Shown: positions 34,223 to 43,616, numbered from the stretch's first letter. The stretch: DNA of 64,000 nucleotides from Microbacterium sulfonylureivorans (GCF_003999995.1 NZ_RJAD01000001.1:992001-1056000); one strand, 5' to 3'. Notes: generated from the sequence alone by a model not told the origin. A program made the numbers and translations.

Positions 34223-36595
34223 CTACACGCGGGACGCACGGCGTCGCAGCAAGAGGAGCGCAGCGCCCGCGATGAGCAGCGCGAGCGCGCCGCCGACCGT
34301 GAGCGCGACCGCCGAGCCGTCCGCGCCGGTCACGGCGAGCGCGTCGGTGACGGTGACCTCGGTCCAGCCGATGACCTCACCCCCGGCATCCAGCACGACG
34401 ATCCGGTGCGTGCCGGGTTCGACGCCCGCCGGGAGCGTCACCGTGACGGTGCCGTCCGCGGCCACGAGCTGCGCGCCGAGCGGGATCGGCGTCGAGTGCA
34501 GCCAGACCCAGACCGTCTGGCCGGCGTACTGCGTGCCGACGTAGACGGTGACGGTCTGACCGGCCGCGACCGAGTCCGGACCGTCCACCGCACCGCGCGT
34601 GGCATCGGTGAGCTCGTCGTCGCCCGCCGGGCCGGGAGCCCCGGTCGAGGACGGGGTCGGAGAGGACGTCGGCGCGGCGGTCGGCGTCACGCTCGGCGAC
34701 GCGGAGGGCGTCGCCGAGGGTGTCGGCGTGACGGACGGCGTGGGGGTGGGCTCGCCCGGACCGCCGGTCGCCTCGCACGGCAGCGTGCCCTGCCGCAGCG
34801 AGAAGCCGTCGGTGTCGGCGTCATCCGCGTAGAACGTGGGCTTCGCGCCGTCGGCGCACACGGCGTCGTCGGCGACCGCGAATCCCTCGTTGGCGTAGTT
34901 CGCCGCGCCAGACGGACGCTCGAAGACGTGCGTCGACGCGAAGACGCCGGTCCCGGGATCGAGCTCGGAGAACGCGATACGTCCGTCGCAGGCCTCGTCG
35001 CACACGACCCACAGCCCGCCGCGGTCGGCGTCGTACTGCACGTCGGCGACGAGCGCGAAGGCGGTGGCGATGGTCGCGATGCGAGCGAAGGCGCCGTCGG
35101 CCATCAGCGCGTAGGCGTAGACGGATGCCGTCCCCTCGACACCGACGAAGAACAGGCCGCCGCCGTGGCCGGGGTAGTCGGCCGGGTCGTACGCGCCGCC
35201 GGTGACGCCGTCGAGGAAGCCGCCGGCCGTCAGGGCCCCGTCGGGTACCCACGTGATGCCCTCGAGCCCCGCGTTGGCGCCGAGGCCCGGGAAGTCGGGC
35301 GCGAGGTTCCACTCGTGCGTCGCGGTGAGCTCGCTGCCGGCGGCGCTCACGTCGTAGCGCAGCACCGCGGGCCGGCTGATCGAGCTCGCGTCGTTGTTGC
35401 GCTCGGTGGAGACGTAGACGCCGCCCGCCGAGTCGTCGCCGGTCACCGTCACGCCCTCGGCGTCGACCGCGCCGGCGCCGTCCGGGTAGCGCAGCGTCTT
35501 GCCTGCTCCCCAGTCGCCGGCGGTGTCCGGCGCCCAGTCGCCCGTCGCGCCGGCGACGAGCCTGTAGAGCAGTCCGTCGCCGTTCTGCACCGCCCACAGG
35601 GTGCCGAGCGGCGCCGAGCCGGAAGGCTCCCAGTCGAGGCCGCTGAGATCACCGGCGAAGGTGTCCTCCGCGTCGAGCACGCGCACGTCGGCACCGCCCG
35701 GCCAGGCCTCGTCGATCACGACACCCGCACACAGGTTCTGCGCACCCCGGGTCGCGCCGGTCGTCGCGGCGAAGTCGCCGCGCGGATCGGGGCAGCGCCC
35801 GTAGGTGTGCGCGGCGTGCGCGGTCCAGGAGTACGCGTCGAGGAGAGTCGACCCGTCGAACAGGCGCACCGAGTCGCCACCCCCGAGGCCGTAGCCGAGC
35901 GTGTCAACGACGAGGTACGCGCCGGGTGCGATCGTCGTGCCCGCGGGCACGGTGAAGGTGTGGTCGTCCTCGCTGTCGCGGATCATCAGGCCCGAGGCGT
36001 CCACCTCCGCACTGCCGACGTTGACGAGCTCGACCCAGTCCTCGCCGGACTCCGGCTGGCTCTCGACCTCGTTGAGGACGACAGGCAGGTCGCAGTCGTT
36101 CGCCGCCCCCTTCGTCGAGACGGTGGTCGTCGCGAAGTCGCCGGTGCCGTCGGGGCAGCGGCCGTACGAGACCGCGGAGTGGATGCTCCAGCCGTAGGTC
36201 GCGATCTCGGTCACGCCGTCCGGCAGGTACAGGTGCACCTCGTCGGCGTTGCCCAGGCCGAAGTCGAAGCCGACCGGGTTCGAACCGCTCGCCTGGTCGA
36301 TGACGAGGAAGCCACCGGGCGCCACGACGGAGCCCGCCGGGAGCGTCCACGGCTCCCGCGTCGCGTCGTTGTCACGGAACCGCGCGCCCGAGAGGTCGAC
36401 GGGCGCTGATCCGACGTTGTAGACCTCGACCCAGTCGGTGTCGTCGCCGTTGCTTTCGACCTCGTTGATGACGATGGTCGGGTCTGCGGCGCTGGCCGGC
36501 GCCGCGACCAGGGCTGGGGCGACCACGACCGCGAGCGCGGCCAGGACAGCGGGAAGCGCGCGCAGGCGCGCGCGGACAGGCGAGGGAGAAGGCAT
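34223..36595 (-). CDS. Secreted, wall-anchored protein with two lamin-tail domains and a beta-propeller
   Basis: This 790-residue protein has a signal peptide (cleavage near APASAA-DPT), then two lamin-tail domains (about 38-160 and 165-290, each with INEVES.../LNEVESQP... and WVEVYNVGSAPVDLSG), a six-bladed propeller-like region (about 295-610) resembling the esterase-like activity of phytase family, and a Pro/Thr/Ser linker. An Ig-like domain (about 665-750) follows. It ends with LAVTG, a hydrophobic segment and RRRASRV, the pattern recognised by class E sortases. The protein should stand on the cell surface; phosphate-ester or polymer binding is possible. A strong hairpin precedes its ribosome site. 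Confidence 0.85.
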   Translation of the reverse strand: MPSPSPVRARLRALPAVLAALAVVVAPALVAAPASAADPTIVINEVESNGDDTDWVEVYNVGSAPVDLSGARFRDNDATREPWTLPAGSVVAPGGFLVIDQASGSNPVGFDFGLGNADEVHLYLPDGVTEIATYGWSIHSAVSYGRCPDGTGDFATTTVSTKGAANDCDLPVVLNEVESQPESGEDWVELVNVGSAEVDASGLMIRDSEDDHTFTVPAGTTIAPGAYLVVDTLGYGLGGGDSVRLFDGSTLLDAYSWTAHAAHTYGRCPDPRGDFAATTGATRGAQNLCAGVVIDEAWPGGADVRVLDAEDTFAGDLSGLDWEPSGSAPLGTLWAVQNGDGLLYRLVAGATGDWAPDTAGDWGAGKTLRYPDGAGAVDAEGVTVTGDDSAGGVYVSTERNNDASSISRPAVLRYDVSAAGSELTATHEWNLAPDFPGLGANAGLEGITWVPDGALTAGGFLDGVTGGAYDPADYPGHGGGLFFVGVEGTASVYAYALMADGAFARIATIATAFALVADVQYDADRGGLWVVCDEACDGRIAFSELDPGTGVFASTHVFERPSGAANYANEGFAVADDAVCADGAKPTFYADDADTDGFSLRQGTLPCEATGGPGEPTPTPSVTPTPSATPSASPSVTPTAAPTSSPTPSSTGAPGPAGDDELTDATRGAVDGPDSVAAGQTVTVYVGTQYAGQTVWVWLHSTPIPLGAQLVAADGTVTVTLPAGVEPGTHRIVVLDAGGEVIGWTEVTVTDALAVTGADGSAVALTVGGALALLIAGAALLLLRRRASRV

Positions 36596-36609
36596 CGGGT
36601 GTGCACCTT

Positions 36610-36638
36610 GCTGTGGGGGGCGGACGATCCCCCACAGC
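36610..36638 (-). other. Hairpin in the 5' leader of the lamin-tail protein gene
   Basis: GCTGTGGGGG (36610-36619) and CCCCCACAGC (36629-36638) pair perfectly over 10 bases. On the minus strand the stem ends just before CAAGGTG, the likely ribosome site, and 14 bases before the ATG. It may control translation or protect the message. The rest of the 36596-36847 gap holds nothing else I can support. Confidence 0.55.
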
Positions 36639-36847
36639 GTCCTGGCAGCCGGCGACGAGCAGGTGAACGGCGGATGACCGTTCCGCAGTCGCGCGGTTGC
36701 CGGAAGGGGCGCCGTCCGGCCCCGGTGCGTCGCGCCCCGAGGTGGGCGCCCGGGAGGGCCCCGCCACTCAGGCGGAGCCCTCGCCTCTGGTCGTGCGACG
36801 CGATCGGAGCCTGGCCGACGGGCCGGGGCATCCGATCTCCGCGATGC

Positions 36848-39139
36848 TCAGCCCTGCTGCGGGGCGTTCGCCATCGCGATGAGACCGTCGATCATCTCGG
36901 GGTTGATCGCGCCGTTCGAGTCGCCCGCGGCGAACATGCCCGCGCGACCGATCGGGAACGACTCCATCATCTTCGACGCATCGACGCCCTCGGGCATGAT
37001 CGCCTCGACGCCCTCCATGCCGCCCATCATCTGCGCGATGGCCGCCTGGACCATCTCGCCGACGACGGGATGCGCCATGACCTCGCCGATCGACGACGTG
37101 CGCGACAGCGGCAGCGAGACGGGGTCGCCGTCGACGGTCACCGAGACGGACGAGCGGATGTCGCGGCTCGACGCGGCGACGTCGACGGCGTACTCGCCGC
37201 CCTCCACGACCCAGCCGTCGAGCCGGATGTCCCAGTACGCGAGGTCCTTGCGACGGACGGTGAGTGCGACCTCGCGGCTCTCGCCCGCCGTCAGCGCGAC
37301 CGACGCGAAGGCCTTGAGCTCGCGGACCGGGCGCTGGACCTTGCCGCCGGGCAGCGACGTGTAGACCTGCACGACCTCGCGGCCGTCGCGGTCGCCGGTG
37401 TTGGTCACCGTGACCCGCACGTCGATGTCGCCGGCGGCATTCACCGAGGCCGCGGCATCCCCATAGGAGAAGGTCGTGTACGACAGACCGTGGCCGAACG
37501 GGAACGCGACGCCCATGCGACGCGAGTCGTACCAGCGGTACCCGACGAACAGGCCCTCGCCGTAGCGGACGTGCGAGAACTCGCCCGGGAAGTCGAGGAA
37601 CGCGGGGGTGTCCTCGAGGCGGAGCGGGATCGTCTCGGTGAGCTTCGCCGAGGGGTTCACCACGCCGTACAGCACGTCGGCGATCGCACCGCCGCCGGCC
37701 TGGCCGAGCAGCCAGCCCTCGAGGATCGCCGGCACGCGATCGGCGAACGGGAGCGCAACGACGCCGCCGTTGGAGAGCACGACGACCGTGTTCGGGTTGA
37801 CCTCGAGCACGGCGTCGAGCAGCTCGAGCTGCACGGCCGGCAGGTCGATGTGCTCGCGGTCGTAGCCCTCCGACTCGGCGGCCGCGGGGAGGCCGAGGAA
37901 GACGACGGCGACCTCGTTCTTCGCCGCCAGCGCGACGGCGTCGGCACGCAGCTGAGCGGCGTCGCCCGTGCCGTTGAGCGTGAAGCCCTGGGCCTGGAAG
38001 ACGTAGTCCTCGGTCGCCTGCGAGACGATCTCGAGGGCGACGTCGTCGACGCGCGTCGGATTGATCATCGACGACCCGGCGCCCTGGAAGCGGGGCTTGT
38101 CGATGAAGCCGCCGATGAGCGCGACCGAGGTCTGCGCCTTGAGCGGCAGCAGTCCGTCGTTCTTGAGCAGCACGATCGAGCGACCGGCGGCCTCGCGGGC
38201 CAGCGCGTGGTGCGCGTCGACGTCGAGCGGGCCCTCGATCGCGCCCGCGCCGGCCTCGACCTTGCGCACGAGGTCGAGCACACGGCCGGCCGCGACATCC
38301 ACCACCGACTCGTCGAGCGAGCCGTCCTGCACCGCGGCGACGATCTGCGCGTCGGTGACTCCGTTCGTCGTCGGCATCTCGAGGTCCATGCCGGCGGCGA
38401 GGCCCGGGACGCGCTCGTTCACGGCGCCCCAGTCGGAGACGACGAGCCCTTCGAAGCCCCACTCGTCGCGCAGGACCTTCGTGAGCAGCCACGGGTCCTC
38501 CGACGCGTAGACGCCGTTGATGCGGTTGTACGAGCACATGACGGTCCACGGCTGCGCGTCCTCGACCACGCGCTGGAAGCCGCGCAGGTAGATCTCGCGC
38601 AGCGGCCGCGGGTCGACGTCGCTGGACGCCCGCATGCGGTCGTCCTCCTGGTTGTTCGCGGCGAAGTGCTTGAGCGACGTGCCCACGCCCTTCGACTGGA
38701 TGCCGTTCACGATCGCGGCTCCGAGCACGCCCGAGACGATCGGGTCCTCCGAGAGGTACTCGAAGTTGCGGCCGCACAGCGGCGAGCGCTTGATGTTGAT
38801 GCCGGGGCCGAGCAGCACGCCGACGTTCTCGATCGCGGTCTCGGTGCCGAGCGCCTCGCCGACGCGGCGCACGAGGTCGACGTCCCAGGACGAGCCGAGG
38901 CCGACCGCGGGCGGGAAGCACGTGGCGGGCACGCTGTCGCCCAGACCCAGGTGGTCGCCGCCCTCGCGCTGCTTGCGCAGCCCGTGCGGGCCGTCCGTGA
39001 CCATGATGCTCGGGATGCCGAGACGCTCGACGGGCTTGGTGTACCAGAAGCTCGCGCCGCTCGTGAGCGATGCCTTCTCCTCGAGCGTGAGGTCGGCGAC
39101 GGATGCCGAGGGTACGGCTGCGGTCGTGGTGTCGGTCAT
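36848..39139 (-). CDS. Glycoside hydrolase family 3 enzyme (beta-glucosidase-like)
   Basis: This 763-residue protein lacks a signal peptide and is intracellular. It has the GH3 N-terminal barrel (TDGPHGLRKQ, GPGINIKRSPLCGRNFEYLSEDP, LKHFAANNQEDDR, VSDWGAVNER with the nucleophile Asp), the C-terminal alpha/beta sandwich (SIVLLKNDGLLPL, NPSAKLTETIP, FPFGHGLSYTTF) and a fibronectin-III-like domain. The last 90 residues are Met-rich (QMMGGMEGVEAIMPEG) and unlike typical GH3 tails. I start at 39139 because the ribosome site GAAAGG lies 9 bases ahead; an ATG at 39148 is too close to it. It is the last gene of an MFS-PAP2-GH3 operon. Confidence 0.9.
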   Translation of the reverse strand: MTDTTTAAVPSASVADLTLEEKASLTSGASFWYTKPVERLGIPSIMVTDGPHGLRKQREGGDHLGLGDSVPATCFPPAVGLGSSWDVDLVRRVGEALGTETAIENVGVLLGPGINIKRSPLCGRNFEYLSEDPIVSGVLGAAIVNGIQSKGVGTSLKHFAANNQEDDRMRASSDVDPRPLREIYLRGFQRVVEDAQPWTVMCSYNRINGVYASEDPWLLTKVLRDEWGFEGLVVSDWGAVNERVPGLAAGMDLEMPTTNGVTDAQIVAAVQDGSLDESVVDVAAGRVLDLVRKVEAGAGAIEGPLDVDAHHALAREAAGRSIVLLKNDGLLPLKAQTSVALIGGFIDKPRFQGAGSSMINPTRVDDVALEIVSQATEDYVFQAQGFTLNGTGDAAQLRADAVALAAKNEVAVVFLGLPAAAESEGYDREHIDLPAVQLELLDAVLEVNPNTVVVLSNGGVVALPFADRVPAILEGWLLGQAGGGAIADVLYGVVNPSAKLTETIPLRLEDTPAFLDFPGEFSHVRYGEGLFVGYRWYDSRRMGVAFPFGHGLSYTTFSYGDAAASVNAAGDIDVRVTVTNTGDRDGREVVQVYTSLPGGKVQRPVRELKAFASVALTAGESREVALTVRRKDLAYWDIRLDGWVVEGGEYAVDVAASSRDIRSSVSVTVDGDPVSLPLSRTSSIGEVMAHPVVGEMVQAAIAQMMGGMEGVEAIMPEGVDASKMMESFPIGRAGMFAAGDSNGAINPEMIDGLIAMANAPQQG

Positions 39140-39173
39140 GGTGACCATCCTTTCGTGGATGAAGGGTCGGGTG

Positions 39174-39944
39174 TCAGGCGTCGGCCGCGGGTCGGCGCCC
39201 GAAGCGGAGGAACCACACCGGCCGGCCGTAGTCGCGCTGCAGCCAGGGCCAGAAGGCCCACCACATGAGCAGCACGCCTGCGACGCCGGCGACGATGCCG
39301 AAGAACGTGTCGGAGAGCCAGTGGGCGTTGATGAGCGTTCGCTGCCACATCATGCCCACCGCGATCAGGGTGCCGACGACCCACCACGCGAGGCGGAGCG
39401 TCCGGCGATCGCCCGGAACGAGCGCGGCGACGATCGCGACGAGCGCGCCCGCTGCGACGGCGTGGCCCGAAGGGAACGATCCGTGGTCGACCGTGAACAG
39501 CGGGCCGAAGAGCGACAGCACATCGTCGGCGGCCGGACGCGGCCGGTCGACCAGGTTCTTCATGCCCTGCGAGTACAGGCCGAGCGAGACGAGGCACGAC
39601 GCGAAGACGAACAGAGCAGATCGCCACCGACCGACCACGGCGAGGCCGACGGGGAGCAGGATCACCATGAACAGCGCGCCCGGCGCCTCGCCCAGATACT
39701 GGAAGAACATCGGCAGGAACCACGTGTGGCTGCCGCCGTCCGGCGCCGCGCCGACGAGGCGCCGCCACCAGTCGTCGATCGGCTGTGCGAACGGACCCTC
39801 CGCATTGAGCGAGACGACCAGCCCCATGAGGCCGAATGCGCCCAGCAGCACGAGCGCCCACACCAGCAGCGCGAGCGGGCGCCCGGTGCGGAGAGCGGAT
39901 GCCGCGGCATCCGTCCTCTGGACCGTGTCGGTGCGCGCCGCCAT
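39174..39944 (-). CDS. PAP2-family membrane phosphatase
   Basis: This 256-residue protein has about six membrane segments and the three PAP2 motifs: KNLVDRPRP, PSGHAVAAG (His general acid) and RTLINAHWLSD. It would dephosphorylate a lipid phosphate or undecaprenyl-diphosphate-like substrate at the membrane surface. The ATG overlaps the MFS stop (ATGA), so it is translated with a transporter and a GH3 glycosidase; why a lipid phosphatase is needed there is not clear. The stop is 34 bases before the GH3 start. Confidence 0.88.
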   Translation of the reverse strand: MAARTDTVQRTDAAASALRTGRPLALLVWALVLLGAFGLMGLVVSLNAEGPFAQPIDDWWRRLVGAAPDGGSHTWFLPMFFQYLGEAPGALFMVILLPVGLAVVGRWRSALFVFASCLVSLGLYSQGMKNLVDRPRPAADDVLSLFGPLFTVDHGSFPSGHAVAAGALVAIVAALVPGDRRTLRLAWWVVGTLIAVGMMWQRTLINAHWLSDTFFGIVAGVAGVLLMWWAFWPWLQRDYGRPVWFLRFGRRPAADA

Positions 39945-41263
39945 CAGCGGCTCGCCTTGATCGGCCACACGGCGAAGGCGCCGAGGATGCTCAGCACGAT
40001 GCCGACGGGGAAGAGCCCGATGAATCCGACCGAGAGGACGATCCCGCCTGCGACGGCCGGGGCGAGCGTCTGCGGCAGGGTCGCGGCGATGTTGACGACG
40101 CCGAGGTCCTTCGCGAACGACTTGGCCGACGGCAGCACCTGGCTCATCAGTGCGGTGTCGACGGCCTGGAACATGCCGAAGCCGAAGCCCGAGATGAAGG
40201 TCATCAGCATCCACGCCTCGATGGTCGGCGAGACCATCGGGATGATCATCGCGAGACCGACGAACACCGACGAGCCGAAGATGAACGGCTTGCGACGGCC
40301 GATCCTGTCGGAGAGGGGACCGGAGATGATCGTCGAGATGAGGATGCCGACGAGGCTCAGCACGCCGAGGATCGGGATGACCGTCGCGGGGTCTTCGATG
40401 CCCAGGTAGTCCGTGAGGATGAAGAACTGGTAGCCGGTGACGGCGAAGTAGCCGGTGTAGAGGAGCAGCCGGCCGGTGAACGCCCAGAAGAAGTCGGGGT
40501 GCTTGACGGGGTTGACCCAGAAGGTGCGCAGGAAGTCGACGAGCCTGAAGGGCTCCGGCACGATCTCTCTGCTCGAGTAGTCCGGGTTGAAGATGACGAA
40601 CAGCGTCAGCGTCACGAGCGAGATGACCGCGAAGATGACGTATCCGGCGGCGATGCTGTGCAGGAACATCGAGCCCACGATCGAGCCGCCGAGGGCGCCG
40701 ACCATCAGGCCGATGCCCGACAGCGCGGCGAACGTTCCTCGGCGCGCGAGGGGCACACGGTCGGGCATGACGGCACTCAGGGGGCCCTGCGCGAAGTTGT
40801 AGCAGATCTGGACGAGGGTCCAGGCGATCACCAGACCGACGAGCGAGTCCGCGAAGGCGAGACCCGTCAGGGCGAGGCCGCCGGCGAGGGAGCCGATGAT
40901 GATCCAGGGGGCGCGGCGTCCGAAGCGCGAGCGCGTCCGGTCGGAGATCTGTCCGGCGATCGGCTGGGCGAGGATCGAGGCGAACGAGCCGATCGTCGTG
41001 ATGATCAGAAGGTTCACGTACTTGTTCGCCGAATCGAACTCGGTGACCTGGGCGGGGAGCAGGATGCCGGGCACGGCTCCCCAGATGAGGAAGATCCCGA
41101 GGTTGGCGGGGATGATCCACCACAGGAGGCGGCGGAGGCCGCGGATCGGGGCGGGCGGGTCGTCGTTCCCGGCGGCGGTCGCGACGAAGGTGTTCTCGGT
41201 CATCGGGGCGCTCGAGATCGCCTCGGGCTCGGGGGCGAGAGCGGAGTCAGACGGCGTTGTCAT
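39944..41263 (-). CDS. MFS transporter, probable glycoside or sugar uptake
   Basis: This 439-residue protein has twelve membrane segments with the loop motifs GQISDRTRSRFGRRAPWIIIG after TM2 and GPLSDRIGRRKPFIFG in the second half. Such repeated DR..GRR motifs resemble sugar transporters of the glycoside-pentoside or SLC45 type. It is the first gene of the operon with PAP2 and GH3 genes, so import of a beta-glucoside followed by intracellular hydrolysis is likely. The ATG at 41263 follows an AGGA site. It is divergent from the TetR gene around a palindrome. Confidence 0.85.
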   Translation of the reverse strand: MTTPSDSALAPEPEAISSAPMTENTFVATAAGNDDPPAPIRGLRRLLWWIIPANLGIFLIWGAVPGILLPAQVTEFDSANKYVNLLIITTIGSFASILAQPIAGQISDRTRSRFGRRAPWIIIGSLAGGLALTGLAFADSLVGLVIAWTLVQICYNFAQGPLSAVMPDRVPLARRGTFAALSGIGLMVGALGGSIVGSMFLHSIAAGYVIFAVISLVTLTLFVIFNPDYSSREIVPEPFRLVDFLRTFWVNPVKHPDFFWAFTGRLLLYTGYFAVTGYQFFILTDYLGIEDPATVIPILGVLSLVGILISTIISGPLSDRIGRRKPFIFGSSVFVGLAMIIPMVSPTIEAWMLMTFISGFGFGMFQAVDTALMSQVLPSAKSFAKDLGVVNIAATLPQTLAPAVAGGIVLSVGFIGLFPVGIVLSILGAFAVWPIKASR

Positions 41264-41308
41264 TGTGCGGTCCTGTTCGGGTGGAGAGCGCTCCTCGTCG
41301 AGCGCCAG

Positions 41309-41359
41309 CAAAACCATATGTCATTTGGTTTTGAGAAATCAAGCATCGTTCGGTTTACT
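41309..41359 (+). promoter_or_regulatory. TetR-type operator and leaderless promoter
   Basis: CAAAACCA (41309-41316) and TGGTTTTG (41326-41333) form a perfect 8-base inverted repeat with a 9-base spacer. TTGAGA (41331-41336) and TTTACT (41354-41359), 17 bases apart, form the TetR gene promoter, and the ATG at 41366 follows 6 bases later. The operator overlaps the -35, so autorepression and control of the divergent MFS operon are expected. Confidence 0.78.
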
Positions 41360-41365
41360 GTCCCC

Positions 41366-42007
41366 ATGGTCGAAAGCGGGAAAGAACGCAGGGGTTCTTA
41401 CGCGAAGGGCGTCGCGAAGCGCGAGGAGATCCTCGAGCGCGCACTCGACGTGATCGCGCGAGAGGGCTACCGAGGCGCCTCGGTGAAGGAGCTCGCGGAT
41501 GCCGTCGGCCTCAGTCAGGCAGGTCTCCTCCACTACTTCGACAGCAAGGAGGAGCTCTTCACGGCGATCCTGCGCAAGCGCGACGAGGTCGACTCGGTCG
41601 GATTCGGGCTCTACGAGGCGGACGGCTCGATCGCGATGGGCAGCATCCGCGACGGCTACCTCGGAGTGATCCGGCACAACGCCGACGTCCCCGGCCTGGT
41701 GCAGCTGTTCGCCCGGCTCTCGGTCGATGCGGCCGATCCCGAGCACGCGGCCCACGACTTCTTCGTCGGGCGCGGCGAGAACATCCGCGGCGTCTTCGCG
41801 CAGGCGCTCGCGGCCAGGCAGGCCGCGGGCGAGATCACCGACCGGATCGACCCGACGACGCTCGCGCGCATCTTCCAGGCCGTCGCGGACGGCCTCCAGG
41901 TGCAGTGGATGCTCGAACCCGACGTCGACATGGCGGCCACCGTCGACGCCCTCTTCGAAGCCCTCGACCCGCGCCGCAGCGAGCCGTCGGGTGCGGCCGA
42001 TGAGTGA
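41366..42007 (+). CDS. TetR-family regulator
   Basis: This 213-residue protein has an N-terminal TetR helix-turn-helix (KREEILERALDVIAREGYRGASVKELADAVGLSQAGLLHYFDSKEELFTAIL) and an alpha-helical ligand domain. It is divergent from the MFS-PAP2-GH3 operon and probably represses both directions through the palindrome at 41309-41333. The effector is likely a glycoside or a product of the GH3 or carboxylesterase enzymes. Its stop overlaps the esterase start region. Confidence 0.92.
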   Translation: MVESGKERRGSYAKGVAKREEILERALDVIAREGYRGASVKELADAVGLSQAGLLHYFDSKEELFTAILRKRDEVDSVGFGLYEADGSIAMGSIRDGYLGVIRHNADVPGLVQLFARLSVDAADPEHAAHDFFVGRGENIRGVFAQALAARQAAGEITDRIDPTTLARIFQAVADGLQVQWMLEPDVDMAATVDALFEALDPRRSEPSGAADE

Positions 42008-43616
42008 GCCGACCGGCACCCCCGCTCCCTTCCCTGCGCCGACCCCGGCGCCGGCGACACACCGATCGCGCCCGGCATCGACGCCGGCGGGGACGAACGA
42101 AAGGCGGCCCTCTGTGGCGCAGCATCCCGACAGCCCGATCGTCACGATCGCGCCCGGCGACGTCCGCGGTGTCTGGCGCGGCGAGCCCGGCGCGCCCGGA
42201 TCCTCGGCGGCGTTCCTCGGCATCCCGTTCGCCAAGGCCCCCGTGGGCGAGCTGCGCTTCGGCGCGCCCGTGCCGCCCGACCCGTGGACCGGAGTGCTCG
42301 ACGCCACCCGCTACGCCGCGACGGCGCAGCGCGGAGACCCGGGCATCACTCTCATCCCCGAGCCGTCCATCCCCGGAGATGCGACGCTGAATGTGAACGT
42401 CTTCACCCCTGTGCCGGGAGAGGCGGATGCCGCGCTCCCGGTGCTCGTGTGGATCCACGGCGGCGGATTCATCAGCGGCTCCCCCGCGAGCCCCTGGTAC
42501 GACGGGCGCGCCTTCAACCGCGACGGCGTCGTGACCGTCACCCTCTCGTACCGACTCGGCTTCGACGGGTTCGGGCACATCCCGGGCGCCCCGTCGAACC
42601 GCGGCGTCCGAGACTGGCTCGCCGCCCTCGAGTGGGTCCAGGAGAACGTCGCCGCATTCGGCGGCGACCCGTCCCGCGTGACCATCGCGGGGCAGTCCGC
42701 CGGCGGCGGCGCGGTGCTGACACTGCTCGGGATGCCCGCCGCACAGCACCTGTTCCACTCCGCGTGGGCGCTCTCCTCCGCCATCGCGGACGTCAGCCCC
42801 GAGCGCGCCCGCACGCTGTCGGCCAAGCTCGCCAACCTGGCCGGAGTCGCGCCGACGCGCGAAGGCTTCGCGTCCGTCCCCGAGGAGCGGCTCCACGAGC
42901 TGCAGGAGCAGGCTTCGTCGCCCGACGACCCCAACCCCCTGGCGGGCATCCTCATGCTCCTGCAGGACGGCCTGTCCCTGGGCCCGGCCATCGACGGCGA
43001 CCTGATCGCGCAGCCGACCCTCGAGTCGCTGCGCTCCGGAGTCGGGGCGGACAAGCCGCTCGTGCTCGGCGCCACCGACGACGAGTTCACGATGGTCACC
43101 GACTCCGCGAAGGGCAAGCTCCGCTTCGTCCCGGCGAGCGTGGCACTGACGAAGCTGCAGCCGACGAAGGCGATCCGCCGGGCCTACCTCGCGGCCAACG
43201 CAGCGCAGCGCAGGAAGGGCACCGCCGCCGTCCTCGGCCGGTATGTCACCGACGTGGTGTTCCGGTCGGCCGTCGTCCGCATCGCCGAGGTGCGCGGCGA
43301 CGCGACCACGTGGGTCTACCGCTTCGCCTGGTCGTCGCCGAAGCAGGGCTGGGCGATGCACTGCCTCGACGTGCCGTTCTGGTTCGACTGCCTCGACGCG
43401 GAGGGCGTGCCCGAGATCGCCGGAGACGCTCCGCCGCGCCGGCTCGCCGCCGCCGTGCACGGCGCCGTCGTCGGACTCATCCGCGACGGCGACCCGGGCT
43501 GGCCGGCGTGGGCGATTCAGCCGGGCGCGACGCGCGTGTTCGGGGGCGAGGCATCCCGCCCCGACGTCGACGCCGACGGCTACGCGTCCGTGCGCCCGCT
43601 GCTCCAGCCCACTTGA
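42000..43616 (+). CDS. Type B carboxylesterase
   Basis: This 538-residue protein has the family motifs FLGIPFAKAPVGELRFGAP, LNVNVFTP, VLVWIHGGGFISGS, FGGDPSRVTIAGQSAGGGAV (nucleophile Ser) and a C-terminal MHCLDVPFWF with the likely catalytic His. The ATG at 42000 overlaps the TetR stop (ATGAGTGA) and gives a Pro/Ala-rich 38-residue lead; a GTG at 42114 would give a 500-residue enzyme starting just before the conserved region, and is possible. It would hydrolyse esters such as acylated glycosides, which fits its pairing with the GH3 operon. Confidence 0.88.
   Translation: MSEPTGTPAPFPAPTPAPATHRSRPASTPAGTNERRPSVAQHPDSPIVTIAPGDVRGVWRGEPGAPGSSAAFLGIPFAKAPVGELRFGAPVPPDPWTGVLDATRYAATAQRGDPGITLIPEPSIPGDATLNVNVFTPVPGEADAALPVLVWIHGGGFISGSPASPWYDGRAFNRDGVVTVTLSYRLGFDGFGHIPGAPSNRGVRDWLAALEWVQENVAAFGGDPSRVTIAGQSAGGGAVLTLLGMPAAQHLFHSAWALSSAIADVSPERARTLSAKLANLAGVAPTREGFASVPEERLHELQEQASSPDDPNPLAGILMLLQDGLSLGPAIDGDLIAQPTLESLRSGVGADKPLVLGATDDEFTMVTDSAKGKLRFVPASVALTKLQPTKAIRRAYLAANAAQRRKGTAAVLGRYVTDVVFRSAVVRIAEVRGDATTWVYRFAWSSPKQGWAMHCLDVPFWFDCLDAEGVPEIAGDAPPRRLAAAVHGAVVGLIRDGDPGWPAWAIQPGATRVFGGEASRPDVDADGYASVRPLLQPT

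Noticed and set aside
34599..34832. Small plus-strand frame rich in Val/Gly/Ser opposite the Pro/Thr/Ser linker of the lamin-tail protein
   Set aside because: Its repetitive sequence is the complement of the low-complexity linker and not an independent gene.
41727..41999. Esterase frame extending upstream into the TetR gene
   Set aside because: The extension lies fully inside the TetR coding region in another frame and has no esterase features.
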